Source: CAADGL01 sp964643885 (GTDB lineage Bacteria > Planctomycetota > Phycisphaerae > UBA1845 > Fen-1342). Taken from it: a stretch of 64,000 nt of DNA. Made by a program: the position numbers and the translations under genes. The stretch spans positions 14,827 to 78,826 of the forward strand of contig CAZXUI010000011.1 of the NCBI GenBank assembly GCA_964643885.1, given 5' to 3'. Positions 44,223-53,200 of this stretch are shown here, piece after piece (within the stretch, counting starts at the first letter, position 1; each line of letters begins with the position of its first letter). The notes beneath the pieces are model-generated. The model was not told where the DNA came from. It did no database searches and worked only from the letters and a program-made list of their open reading frames with translations.

Positions 44223-44249
44223 ATTGTATCCCCAGGGGGGGGCTGTCAA
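44223..44249 (-). promoter_or_regulatory. candidate promoter of the Cys-rich secreted pair
   Basis: On the minus strand TTGACA (44249-44244) and TACAAT (44228-44223) are 15 bp apart, with a C-run in the spacer. The spacing is short, so the call is tentative. Confidence 0.35.
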
Positions 44250-44637
44250 GTGCATATGTGATATTATCGGTAACACGTGTCGGGTGCAGGACTTACAAGT
44301 TGACGGGATGACGGACCACCGCATCGTCGCTCAGGGTCCGAGCCGGCTGACGCAAGTTTGGGCGGGGCAGAGACCGCTGCGGGCTGCTCGAAACCTGCCG
44401 CGCCGAGCGGCTGGGCTTGGTGGCCAATAGTCCCCGTGGTTGGCGCGCGTGGGCCCTCACGTCGGAACCCTTATCTTCGGTGCGAGATGGGAATCTCGCA
44501 CCGGCGAAGACCCCCTGCTCGGCGCAGGGGGTTCTGATACGCTTGCTTGGCGCAGGGGGTTCTGATACGCTTGCTTGGCGCAGGGGGTTCTGATACGTTT
44601 GCTTGGCGCAGGCGGTTCTGATGCCCCCGGCAGCGGG
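44250..44637. repeat. intergenic region with hairpins and 28-bp tandem repeats
   Basis: No gene is supported. TGCGAGAT-GGGA-ATCTCGCA (44481-44500) and ACCCCCTGC-TCGGC-GCAGGGGGT (44510-44532) are perfect stems. A 28-bp direct repeat starting GGCGCAGGGGGTTCTGATAC occurs at 44521, 44549 and 44577, with a degenerate fourth copy at 44605. The repeat ends just after the stop codon of the VOC gene. Confidence 0.9.
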
Positions 44638-45021
44638 CTACGTTGAAATCAGCGCCGCCACAGCCCCGGCCGGGTCCTGAATCACACAGAACTGCCCGCC
44701 GCCCATCGGCCGCGGGCCGTCCAGCACCTTGCCGCCCAGCTCGACGCACGCGCGGGCCGAGGCCTGCACGTCCTGCACCTGGATGTAGACCAGCCACTGC
44801 GGCGGAATCCTGGCGTTCGGGCCGCGGGCGTGACAGATGCCGGCCACCGTCCTGCCGTCGGCCGGCTGCTGCATGTTGTAGTCGTCGTAATCCCCCATGC
44901 TCTGCGGCTCGGCATTCCAGCCGACGACTTGCCGGTAGAAATCGCGCACGCCCACCGCGTCCGCAACCGTCAGGTCCTGCCAGACGATCGCGCCGATCGG
45001 CGGCTTGGCTGCATCGCTCAT
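44638..45021 (-). CDS. VOC-family (glyoxalase/bleomycin-resistance-like) protein
   Basis: The 127-residue product starts at ATG 45021 behind AGGAGAGG. It shows the paired beta-alpha-beta-beta-beta modules of the vicinal oxygen chelate fold: VWQDLTVADAVGVRDFYRQVVGWN at the start and GGQFCVIQDPAGAVAALI at the end. The WQDLTV start and FYRQVVGW are typical of uncharacterised VOC proteins. Metal ligands are not fully conserved, so the substrate cannot be guessed. It is divergent from the CRM-DinB gene. Confidence 0.85.
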   Translation of the reverse strand: MSDAAKPPIGAIVWQDLTVADAVGVRDFYRQVVGWNAEPQSMGDYDDYNMQQPADGRTVAGICHARGPNARIPPQWLVYIQVQDVQASARACVELGGKVLDGPRPMGGGQFCVIQDPAGAVAALIST

Positions 45022-45143
45022 GGGCCTCTCCTGTGTTGCCAGATCGGCCGCGGCGGCCGGGTTGGTCGGCTCCGCACCCGGCAGGGTACCATATAGCCAG
45101 GCCGATAGGGGGCAGGCGAGGGCCGGAAGCGAAGGAGCCGGGC

Positions 45144-46508
45144 GTGGGCATCGATGCACGGCGGCGGCGCGAGCTGATCGCGTCCGCGAATCGACTCAAG
45201 GCGACCGTCACCATCGGCGGCGAGGAGCCGGACGAAGGCGTCGTGGCACATGTTCGCCGGGCCCTGGAGGACCGGCCGCTGCTCAAGGTCCGCGTCAGCA
45301 CCGACGACCGCGACAAGTGCGACGAGGTCGGCCGATCGCTGGCTGCCGCGGTGCCGTGCGAGTTATTGCAGCGGATCGGGCGGGTGGTGCTGCTCTACCG
45401 CGAGCAGGATGCGGCCGCGCCGGTGGCGGCGGTTCAGGCGGAGGCGGCGCTGGTGCTGCCCGAGGGTGCCCTCAAGCGACACAAGGAGGCGGGCGTGGTT
45501 CGACTGAGTACGGTGCGGGAGATGCTCCGCTACTGCGAGTGGGCCAACGATCAGGTTTTCTCGCGAGCCGAACCGCTGGGCGACGCGGCGCTGAACCGTC
45601 CGTTCGAGATGGGGCTCGGCACCCTGCGGCGGACGCTGCTGCACATCCTGGCGGGCGAGACGGTCTGGCTGGCCCGCTGGCAGGGGGAGCGCGAGACGCC
45701 CTGGCCGGACGAGTCGGTCCCGACGCCGGTGAGCGAGATTCGGGCGGCGCTGGCCTCGACGGCCGGGCGGCGGCGGGCGTTCGTCGAGTCGCTGCACGAC
45801 GGCGACCTGGCCCGCGACGTGATCTATCGCGATTCGCGCGGCAGCCTCTTCAAGGCGACCCTGGGGCAGATGATCTTGCAGGGGGCGATCCACTCGATGC
45901 ACCACCGGACGCAGGCGCTGAACATGCTTCGGCACTGCGGCGGCGAGCCGGTCAAGCCGGGGCTCGATTACATCTTCTGGCGTCTGGCCAGCCCCGCCGA
46001 CCCACCGCCAACCTATGACCTCGACACGCTCCGCACGCTCTACGGCTACTGCGACGAGGCGATGCGACGGACGATCGCGGCGGCCGCAGCCCTGGGCGAC
46101 GAGCAGCTCGACCGCGAGTTCGAGATGGGTGTCGGCTCGCTGCGCGAGACGCTGCTGCACATCCGCTTCGCCGAGCAGTGGTGGCTGGAGAACTGGACGC
46201 TCGGGCCGGACCGTCCCTTCCCGGAGACGCCGCCGAGCACGTCGATGCAGGAGCTGCGGCGGCTGTTTGACGAGACCGCTGCGGCGCGGAATGAATACCT
46301 GTCCAGCCAGAGCAATGCGGACCTGGCGCGGATCGTCGTGGCTCGGCCGCGGCCGGACGTGGAGCGGCGGTTCCCGCTGGGTGTGACGCTGCTTCAGATC
46401 ATTCATCACGGGATTCATCATCGGGCACAGGCGGTGAACATGCTGCGGCAGGTGGGGGGCGAGGTGGTGGAGCTCGATTACATGGTATCGGTGCGGCGGC
46501 CGGCTTGA
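45144..46508 (+). CDS. CRM (YhbY-type) RNA-binding domain fused to two DinB domains
   Basis: The 454-residue product starts at GTG 45144, with GGAG six bases upstream. Residues 1-95 match YhbY/CRM: RRRELIASANRLKATVTIGG, VRRALEDRPLLKVRV and IGRVVLLYRE. CRM proteins bind 50S precursors. Residues about 121-285 and 290-450 are two DinB four-helix bundles, each with the family's LRRTLLHILAGE-type (second copy LRETLLHIRFAEQWW) and HHRTQALNMLR / HHRAQAVNMLRQVGGE ends carrying metal-binding His. The frame is continuous and no internal start is needed. DinB enzymes are thiol-dependent transferases in the known cases. What the fusion does is unknown. Confidence 0.8.
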   Translation: MGIDARRRRELIASANRLKATVTIGGEEPDEGVVAHVRRALEDRPLLKVRVSTDDRDKCDEVGRSLAAAVPCELLQRIGRVVLLYREQDAAAPVAAVQAEAALVLPEGALKRHKEAGVVRLSTVREMLRYCEWANDQVFSRAEPLGDAALNRPFEMGLGTLRRTLLHILAGETVWLARWQGERETPWPDESVPTPVSEIRAALASTAGRRRAFVESLHDGDLARDVIYRDSRGSLFKATLGQMILQGAIHSMHHRTQALNMLRHCGGEPVKPGLDYIFWRLASPADPPPTYDLDTLRTLYGYCDEAMRRTIAAAAALGDEQLDREFEMGVGSLRETLLHIRFAEQWWLENWTLGPDRPFPETPPSTSMQELRRLFDETAAARNEYLSSQSNADLARIVVARPRPDVERRFPLGVTLLQIIHHGIHHRAQAVNMLRQVGGEVVELDYMVSVRRPA

Positions 46509-46540
46509 GCGGCGCGCGGCGTTCGGCGTGCGGAGGCGCG

Positions 46541-47047
46541 ATGAGCAAGAAGGTGGGCGACGTGCGGCGGCTCGTCCTGGCACTGCTGGATCAGGGTTTC
46601 AACAAGACTTCGTGGCATGGTCCGAACCTGAGCGGGGCGCTGCGCGGCGTCTCGCCGGAGGCGGCCGTGTGGCGGCCGGCGGCGGGGCGGCACAACATCG
46701 CGGAGCAGGCGCTGCACGCGGCCTACTGGAAATACACGGTCCGTCGGCGGCTGACCGGCGAGCAGCGCGGCTCCTTTCCGCTCAAGGGCAGTAACTGGTT
46801 CCCGGTCGACGGGCGCTTGAGCGAGGGACAATGGCGCGAGCACCTGGCGCTGCTGGAGGAGCAGCACCAACGGCTGCGGGCGGCGGCCGAAGAGCTCGAC
46901 GAGAAGAAGCTGCTGCTGCCGGCGCCCGGCGGGCGGGGCGGGACGAGCAAGGTGAGCGCCTGGGCGCTGTTGAGCGGCATCGCGGCACACGACGTCTATC
47001 ACGCCGGGCAGATCCAGCTCCTGCGGCGGATGCAGGAGCGAGGTTGA
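46541..47047 (+). CDS. DinB-family protein
   Basis: The 168-residue product starts at ATG 46541 behind CGGAGG, 32 bp after the fusion gene. The sequence NIAEQALHAAYWKYTVRRRLTG, with HDVYHAGQIQLLRRM at the end, fits the DinB/DUF1572-like four-helix bundle with three metal-binding His. It probably shares an operon with the CRM-DinB gene, giving three DinB domains in a row. Substrate unknown. Confidence 0.8.
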   Translation: MSKKVGDVRRLVLALLDQGFNKTSWHGPNLSGALRGVSPEAAVWRPAAGRHNIAEQALHAAYWKYTVRRRLTGEQRGSFPLKGSNWFPVDGRLSEGQWREHLALLEEQHQRLRAAAEELDEKKLLLPAPGGRGGTSKVSAWALLSGIAAHDVYHAGQIQLLRRMQERG

Positions 47048-47212
47048 TGCGTGCGAGATGACCGATCGCGGGCAGGTCTTCGAGACATCGCTGTGACGAG
47101 GGTCGCATCAGCGCGCGGCCGAGGGGTCTTTGCGCCAGCGGCGCTTCGGGCGGGCGTTCCCTCCCGACCGCATTTCGCGCCGGCAGGGCGCTGAGCCCCG
47201 CGGTTGCTCTTC

Positions 47213-47806
47213 TCACCGCCGCCGCAGCGCCGCCGCCCCGAGCAGCAGAAGCATCCCCAGCGTCCCCGGCTCGGGAATCGCCAGTGTGAACGACTCGCTC
47301 CAGCTGCCGCCGTGGATCGTCGTCCCGGCGATCTGAACGTCCAGTATCGCCTCGCCGCCGTACGCCAGCATGATGCGCGCCACGACGCCGTCCAATCCGT
47401 AGATGGCGCGGCTGGGGTCATCCGCCCACGCCCAGTAAATCTCGTCGCGCCCCAAGTGGTTCGACGGCGCTTCGATCAGCGAACTCGCCGGCACCGTCGG
47501 CGTCGTTGGATGAAACCGCGGCGCCGTCATCCAGCTATCAACGTCGTTGAAGACGAGCGCGAAGTCGTTCACCTCATCCGGGTTACGGAATGCCGCCTGC
47601 TTCGAGGACCCGATCACCTCTGCCGCGGCAAAATTCAGGGCAGCACTTAGGCCGCTGACCACCAGATCAAACGCCCGGCTCTTCCCGTCCGCGATCTCCG
47701 GCCGCTAGACCGCGGTCAGCGTCACCTGCCCCGCCGCATAGCCCGCGCAGATAGTCCCCGCCCACAACGCCAGCAGTGCTCGCAAGGATCGCCTCCGTCG
47801 ATGCAT
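47213..47806 (-). pseudogene. PEP-CTERM protein paralogue A with in-frame amber stop
   Basis: Reading from ATG 47806, the frame encodes a signal peptide (MHRRRRSLRALLALWAGTIC) and continues QVTLTAV. TAG follows at 47707-47705, then the frame is open through the whole paralogous domain (SRAFDLVVSGL, VFNDVDSWMTAPRFHPTT, YWAWADDPS) to a PEP-CTERM tail (IPEPGTLGMLLLLGAAALRRR). The TAG stands exactly where paralogues B and D have Glu. A GTG at 47662 could start a truncated, signal-less form. Either a pseudogene or a readthrough gene. It diverges strongly from its paralogues yet has no frameshift. Confidence 0.7.
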
Positions 47807-47998
47807 CGCCGCCCCGCGCAGCTCCGCGGCCGATCCCGGCATGCCGCGGCCTCCCTCCCAGTCTCAGAAGCGCGATAGACATGTGCGGGCCGGGCGTCGC
47901 CTCGCCAGGTTCGGCGAGCAACGGCACGGCCCCATAACAACGGTAGCTCCCCCGATTCGGCCAGGTCAATCCCGCGGCCGCTACGGCCGGCCGCGCGC

Positions 47999-48036
47999 AA
48001 AAAAGAACCCGGGCGGACCGGAGTCCGCCCGGGTTT
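47999..48036 (-). terminator. Rho-independent terminator of PEP-CTERM gene B
   Basis: A perfect 13-bp stem (AACCCGGGCGGAC / GTCCGCCCGGGTT) with a 4-base loop is followed on the minus strand by TTCTTTTTT... at 48005-47999. It lies about 77 bases after the stop of gene B. Confidence 0.9.
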
Positions 48037-48112
48037 GAGATCTACCGCTTGCTACGCCGCAGCCCGGACGACTAGCCGCTCAGGCCGCGCCGCAGCTTCG
48101 ACCCGGTCGCAA

Positions 48113-48688
48113 TTAGCGACGGCGGATCAGGCCGGCCAGGCCGCCGAGGGCCAGCAGGCTGAGGGTCGTCGGCTCAGGAATGACGAGCGTGAACGCCTCG
48201 CTCCACGCACCTCCACCAACGAACGTACCGGCAACCTGGATGTCCAGCGTGCCTTCGCCGCCGTTGGCCAGCATGACGCGGGCGATCACGCCGCCCAGAC
48301 CCGGGATCGCCAGGTCCGGAGCATCCGCCCAAGCCCAGTTGATGTTGGTGTTCGTGAAGCTGTTGGTCGGGGCGCCGATCAGCGTCGCAGCCGGAGCACC
48401 ATTCGTCGTCGGGTGGAACCGCGGGGCGGTCATCCAGCTATCGATGTCGTTGAAGACGAACGCGAAGTTGAAAACCGCGTCCTGGTTCCGGAAGTCGCCG
48501 TTGGCCGACGTGCCGATCATCTCGGCCGCCGCGAAGTTCTGGTTCGCAGCCAGGCCACCGATCGTGATGTCGAACGCACGGCTCGAGCCGTCGCTGACGC
48601 CCGGATTCTCGACGGCCGTCAGCGTGACCTGCGCCGAGGCAGCGGCCACGAAACCAGCAGCCAAAGCAAGGGCAACAAATTTCTTCAT
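48113..48688 (-). CDS. PEP-CTERM sorting-domain protein, paralogue B
   Basis: The 191-residue product has a signal peptide (MKKFVALALAAGFVAAASA) and a beta-rich domain with VFNDIDSWMTAPRFHPTTNG and NWAWADAPDLAIPGLGGVIARVMLANGG. The C-terminal PEP-CTERM tail is VIPEPTTLSLLALGGLAGL followed by IRRR. Such proteins are cut and anchored or exported by exosortase; none is in the window. The start is preceded by GGAGAGG. A long leader shared with paralogues C and D lies upstream. It is about 80% similar by eye to D. Function unknown. Confidence 0.85.
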   Translation of the reverse strand: MKKFVALALAAGFVAAASAQVTLTAVENPGVSDGSSRAFDITIGGLAANQNFAAAEMIGTSANGDFRNQDAVFNFAFVFNDIDSWMTAPRFHPTTNGAPAATLIGAPTNSFTNTNINWAWADAPDLAIPGLGGVIARVMLANGGEGTLDIQVAGTFVGGGAWSEAFTLVIPEPTTLSLLALGGLAGLIRRR

Positions 48689-48835
48689 GAGATTCCTCTC
48701 CTGTGAAGGATGTTCTGAGAGACTATGGATCGGCCCGCCCGATCACCGCGTCTCTGCACGTACCTAACCGATCTCCCGTTCCGGAGATTGCAAACCAAGG
48801 TGAACGAATCCGCTTTCACTCACCTCCAGCAGCTC
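48689..48835 (-). promoter_or_regulatory. conserved structured leader of PEP-CTERM gene B
   Basis: This stretch matches the leaders of C (54745-54897) and D (55945-56097). On the transcribed strand it has ATCTCC/GGAGAT (48788-48771), GATCGG/CCGATC (48744-48728) and CTCTC (48721-48717). The last can pair with GAGAG (48700-48696), the Shine-Dalgarno. Confidence 0.7.
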
Positions 48836-49274
48836 TTTCAACGCTCAAACGTGACCCAGCCAGTCGAGTGAGACAAACCGAACCCAGCCAATTTGCCGCC
48901 CTCATCGACGGCTTCGGGCGGTCAGGAAGCGCCACGTCAGAGCACGAAACGCCTCGCCAGGCACTTGGAACGCGGATGATGGGCGTGATAGGCCCCCCCG
49001 GTGCATCCATCTAGCTCTCCGCCTCCAAATCCGATCTCTAACATAGGCCGCGGCCGGCGATTTTTCAAGTCCAATCTGCCAAGTTTTTTGTGCGCCGCGA
49101 AACGCCGACCCTCCGGGGCTTCCCGGCGAGACCGACTCGAGAATTCGCCGCGGAACCGCCCATCGAAAACTCGCAAACCATTGTGATATAACATCTTACG
49201 GCTTCCACAGCCAGGCCCGCACCGGTCCGGACCGGCTCCCGGTCCGCCTGTCCGAGCCCACACGCCCGGCGGGC
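48836..49274. other. 439-bp upstream region of PEP-CTERM gene B
   Basis: No gene is supported. The candidate promoter at 49040-49068 lies here; the rest shows nothing recognisable. Confidence 0.4.
49040..49068 (-). promoter_or_regulatory. candidate sigma-70 promoter of PEP-CTERM gene B
   Basis: On the minus strand TTGAAA (49068-49063) and TATGTT (49045-49040) are 17 bp apart. A start near 49033 would give a leader of about 345 nt before the ATG at 48688. Confidence 0.35.
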
Positions 49275-51113
49275 TCACCCGCCCGTGCCGTAGTACGTCA
49301 GCATCAGCACCAGGTCCGCGAAGTCCGTGTCGCCGTCGCCGTCGATATCGCCGCCGTCGTCGACCCCGTATGCCCCGAGCAGGGCCACCAGGTCGTTGAA
49401 GTCGACGTCGCCGTCGCCGTCCAGGTCGCCCGGAATCGCCAGCGGAACCAGCGCATAATCCATCTGCACCGGCTCGCTTTTGCCCGTCAGCACCCACTGG
49501 TCATAGGCCACCTGGCCAGCCTGGTTCGTCGTGTTCGTGTCGCGCAGAAACTCGATGTATTCCTTCGTCGTGGTCTGGAAGTAGAGCGCCACCTCCACCT
49601 GCGTCGCGCCGGCCGGTATCGCGTAGGCCGTGTCGTCCCAGTACTGGCCGTCGGCGTACGAGTAATTCACCGGTGCGGCCTGTACCGAGGCGAAGCCCGC
49701 GTTCGTGAACCCGCGCGGCGGAATCCGGTTGTCCAGCAGCCACACGTTGTTGAGCGCGAAGTGGAAGCTCTCGCCCTCGGGCAGCCCCGTCGCGGCCGCG
49801 ACCGCCGCGTCGATTCCCAGCTTCGCCTCGTAGACCTTCGTGTCGCCGGTGGTCAGGGTGGCCGTGTCAGCGTCGTACGCGCCATGCTCGCGCACGAGCT
49901 GGCCGTTCTCATCCAGGAAGCGCACGTTCAACCACATCCGCCGCCCCTCGGGATAGCCGGTCGGCAGCTTGTGGCCGGACTGATTGATGATCCGCACGAC
50001 CAGGTCGGTCGCGTCGAAAGAGAGCTCCATATCGGAGGCGGCCTGAAGCATCGCGACCGTCCGCGCGTACGCGTCATTGACGGACTGCTCGGTCAGGCCC
50101 GACTGCCAATCCTTGAACAGGTTGCGGATCGATCGCAAGACCCACGTGTTCGCGCCGTTGAAGGTGTGCTGCGGCACGTCGTTGCGATACTCGCCCAGGC
50201 CCGGCACGCAGGCCGTTCCGAAGACCTTGGGCATGTGGCAGTCCTGGCAGGAGCTGACGGCGGTGATGTTGCCGCCGAAGCGGCCGCCCATCTCGACCGG
50301 TCCCTGCGCGAACTCGCTCTGCGACCATTCGCTGTAGGTCCGCTCGAGCGGAAACTCGTCGTACTTGCTGTGCGTGGGGTGCTGCTGGTCGAGGTCGTTG
50401 AGCGCGTAGGTGCCGTCGGGCTGGCGCGTGAAGACCGGGTTGCTCACGTCATGGCAGGTCGCGCACATCTCCGATTCGCGATGGAATGGCGACTCGAGCC
50501 ACGGGTGGTAGGGGAAGTTCGGCCCGAGGTCGAACGGGGCCCGGCGGCGGTCGAGCGGGTCGACGATGTACATGCCGTTGTGAGGATTCGGCGGCAGCGG
50601 ATCGATCGCGGCCAGGATCGCCGCATCCTCGGGCGGGTTGGCGTTGGGGTCATAGATCGGATCCACCATGCGATGACAGAAGTGGCAGTTGACCCCGTCG
50701 AAGTCCTTGTCGATGAAGGCCGAGCCGTCCGGCGGCAGACTGCGCCCTTCCAGCCACGCGCCGGGCGCGTGGCAGCGAATGCAGAACTCGCCGGCGAAGG
50801 CGGCATCCTGGTTGGCGATCGCCATCGTCGCCCAGAAGACCGGGTCTCGGGCCGACTGGCCCATCATGCTCGCCGTCCAGGCGGTGTAGGGCTCCATGTT
50901 CGGGTCGTAGAAGCCGTGACAGAAGTTGCAGTTCGTCGACTCGAATATAAAGTCTGTCAGCGTCTGGGGTTGCGTACCGGGCTGGAGGAAGTCGTTAGCC
51001 GTCGTGTCGATCAGCGACGCCATCGCCACGCCCATGCCGGCCATCACGGCCAGGGGACACAGCGCCAGCAGCACGCGTCGCGACGTACGGGTAGACGAAG
51101 ATTGTGGATTCAC
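49275..51113 (-). CDS. multiheme cytochrome c with dockerin-like C-terminal repeats
   Basis: The 612-residue product starts at GTG 51113 with GGAGAG seven bases upstream, followed by a signal peptide (LLALCPLAVMAGMGVAMAS). Five CxxCH heme sites are visible: CNFCH, CIRCH, CHFCH, CATCH and CQDCH, all in the first 310 residues. The layout resembles cytochrome c554-like electron carriers. Residues about 340-550 are a beta-rich domain. The last 55 residues hold two EF-hand-type loops, DLDGDGDVDFNDL and DIDGDGDTDFADL, as in dockerin or planctomycete anchoring repeats. It probably transfers electrons in the periplasm or at the cell surface. No partner oxidoreductase is adjacent. Confidence 0.85.
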   Translation of the reverse strand: MNPQSSSTRTSRRVLLALCPLAVMAGMGVAMASLIDTTANDFLQPGTQPQTLTDFIFESTNCNFCHGFYDPNMEPYTAWTASMMGQSARDPVFWATMAIANQDAAFAGEFCIRCHAPGAWLEGRSLPPDGSAFIDKDFDGVNCHFCHRMVDPIYDPNANPPEDAAILAAIDPLPPNPHNGMYIVDPLDRRRAPFDLGPNFPYHPWLESPFHRESEMCATCHDVSNPVFTRQPDGTYALNDLDQQHPTHSKYDEFPLERTYSEWSQSEFAQGPVEMGGRFGGNITAVSSCQDCHMPKVFGTACVPGLGEYRNDVPQHTFNGANTWVLRSIRNLFKDWQSGLTEQSVNDAYARTVAMLQAASDMELSFDATDLVVRIINQSGHKLPTGYPEGRRMWLNVRFLDENGQLVREHGAYDADTATLTTGDTKVYEAKLGIDAAVAAATGLPEGESFHFALNNVWLLDNRIPPRGFTNAGFASVQAAPVNYSYADGQYWDDTAYAIPAGATQVEVALYFQTTTKEYIEFLRDTNTTNQAGQVAYDQWVLTGKSEPVQMDYALVPLAIPGDLDGDGDVDFNDLVALLGAYGVDDGGDIDGDGDTDFADLVLMLTYYGTGG

Positions 51114-51403
51114 TCGCGGGCTCTCCCACTCCCCAGGGGCTCGATTGATCGACCGACTTTTGGCAAAGATGCAAGGCCGCGCCCATCCCCCCGACATAAG
51201 GAAAATTGGGGCGGTTCTGCGCGCGCCAATTATAGCGGGGGTCGTACGCGCTGAGAATGCGGGATTCTGCACAAAGAAGGGGAGGTGCGGCCCGCGCCAC
51301 GCGCCGCTCCAGGTTTATCGGAGCAGAGCGCGGCCCGCCGCCGCACCTCGTGAATTACGTCCGTCGGTCGACGGCCGGGTTGACCGCCCGGCTCGTCCGC
51401 GGG

Positions 51404-52597
51404 CTAGACGCTATCGGCCGTTTCCTCGTCCGTCTCTTCGATCTTCTCGGTCGCGTCGTCGGTGGCCGTTCGGCCGGTGAGGGCGGTCTCGCCGATCAGC
51501 TCGCGCAGGGCGGCGTGCGCCCGCGGGGGCCAGTTGTCGATCGTCCGCCGGCGGGCGCGAGCCTTGGTCTCTGAGAGCGCGACGCGCACCTCGGCGAAGG
51601 CCCGCTTCATGTTGGCCAGGGCGGATTCGGAGTTGCGGTTCAGGCTGCGCAGCGAGGTGATCTCGCACTCGAAGAAGCGCTGCTGTTCGATGAGCCGCGA
51701 GTTCTCGCGGTCGAGCTTCGTGACCTGCGCCTGGAGGGTTTTGCGCTCGGTTCGAATCGCCTCGTTCTTCTGTTCGCTCGCTTCGAGCGCCCGCCGCAGT
51801 TCCTCGATCCGGTCGGTCGCAGCGCGCAGCTCGAGCTCGAGCTGGCCGCGGATCGTGCGGGTCTCTTCGAGCGCCGCCTGCGTTTCCTGAAGGCGCTGCG
51901 CCGCGGCCGCCCGGTCCGCCGTCAGTTCCTGCTGCGAACGCTCGATGTCTTCGAGCTTGCCGCGCAGGTTCTTGATGTCGACGCGAAGGGCGTCACGCTC
52001 CTTGCGGATCGCCCAGAGCTCCTCGAGCTGCCGGCCGGCGCCCTTCAGCTCGATCGTAAGCTGCGTGTTCGTTTTTTCTGCCTGGGCGAGTTGATCCGCC
52101 AGCCGCTGGGCGCGCAGGTTGGCGTCCGCGATCTCTTCCTCGAGCAGCGAGACTTCCTGCCGCGCCTGCTCCGCGCTTTCCAGCCGCGTCTGGAGCGAGA
52201 CGACCTGCCACTCCAGCTCCTGGATGCGCTGTGTCGAGCTCTGCACCTGCTCGTTGGCGGCATTCAGGTCGCGCTCGAGCGTCTCGCGGATCTCTTCGTA
52301 GCGGTCGAGCTGGTCCTCCAGCTCGTTGATCACCGACAGCACGTCGTCGCGCTCGTCGTTAAAGGTCTCGGGCGTCGTTCGCCGCGGCGTCGTCTCGCTC
52401 GTGGACGTGCCGCCCGAGGTCGTCGTCCCGGCGGCGGTCGTCGTGCGCGTCGTCTCCGTGACGGACCCATTGCTGCCGCGTGGCCCGCCGCCGGTTCGAG
52501 TCTCGGAAGTCGTCGTGGTCTCCGCGCGACCCGTCTCACGCGTCGTCGTCGCCTGCCCGCTGCTGCTCGTGCGTTCGCGGCCTTCGGTTTTCTGCAT
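51404..52597 (-). CDS. long coiled-coil protein with Thr-rich N-terminus
   Basis: The 397-residue product starts at ATG 52597. Residues 1-80 are a Thr/Ser/Gly-rich low-complexity segment (TTTRETGRAETTTTSETRTG). Residues about 82-335 are near-continuous heptads (DVLSVINELEDQLDRYEEIRETLERDL and similar), consistent with a long parallel coiled coil. The C-terminal 60 residues are basic, then acidic. No signal peptide or membrane segment, so it is probably cytoplasmic and may be a filament or scaffold. No family can be assigned from coiled coil alone. Confidence 0.65.
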   Translation of the reverse strand: MQKTEGRERTSSSGQATTTRETGRAETTTTSETRTGGGPRGSNGSVTETTRTTTAAGTTTSGGTSTSETTPRRTTPETFNDERDDVLSVINELEDQLDRYEEIRETLERDLNAANEQVQSSTQRIQELEWQVVSLQTRLESAEQARQEVSLLEEEIADANLRAQRLADQLAQAEKTNTQLTIELKGAGRQLEELWAIRKERDALRVDIKNLRGKLEDIERSQQELTADRAAAAQRLQETQAALEETRTIRGQLELELRAATDRIEELRRALEASEQKNEAIRTERKTLQAQVTKLDRENSRLIEQQRFFECEITSLRSLNRNSESALANMKRAFAEVRVALSETKARARRRTIDNWPPRAHAALRELIGETALTGRTATDDATEKIEETDEETADSV

Positions 52598-52851
52598 GGT
52601 CGGCTACCCTGTCGGTAATCCCTGGTTGTCTGCGGATGCACGGCCGGTCATGGGGCCGAGCGGCGGTTCCGTGGAACCCGGCCATTACACGGTTCGGCAG
52701 TTTCCGCGGCCGGGTGCCAGCCCTTGCGCCCCGGCGCGCAGCTTTTGCACCTCGAGCGCCGCCCGGCGCGGCCCTGGTCTGGACGCGTGCCGGAGAATCG
52801 GGATATCATGCCGTGCGGCCGACGGGTGCTGATTCCCGTCGTGCTCGCTGC

Positions 52852-52925
52852 GGTGGCGTAGCTCAGCTGGCAAGAGCGGCGGATTCATAACCCGCAGGTC
52901 GGCGGTTCGAGCCCGCCCGCCACCA
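52852..52925 (+). tRNA. tRNA-Met (anticodon CAT)
   Basis: The cloverleaf folds with acceptor GGTGGCG/CGCCACC, D-stem GCTC/GAGC, anticodon loop TTCATAA and T-arm GGCGG-TTCGAGC-CCGCC. The loop-proximal anticodon-stem pair is A-C, a mismatch. CCA is not encoded. CAT could also be the Ile2 tRNA modified to lysidine. Confidence 0.9.
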
Positions 52926-53200
52926 TTTCCGCGTCTGCCCGCCACGTTGGCTTCGACCGTCGCCCGCCGCGACCATCGCAGCGCTCGAGGTCGGGATTCT
53001 GAGGCCGGTTGCCATTGCTCCGCAATTCGCGTGCCCGAAACCGCACACGCTCCCGCCGAGAATCTGCGGTCGCGTCATAACTCATTATTTGAGAGCAGGT
53101 TGCGATACGATCGCCGGACCGCCGCGAGGCTCGCTGCGGGCCGCCTCATTGACGCCCGAAGCCGCCCGACTAGACTGTTTCCGGCGGAGCGGAGAGCGAG

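Noticed and set aside
44521..44622. CRISPR array
   Set aside because: The 28-bp units abut one another, so there are no spacers, and no cas genes are present.
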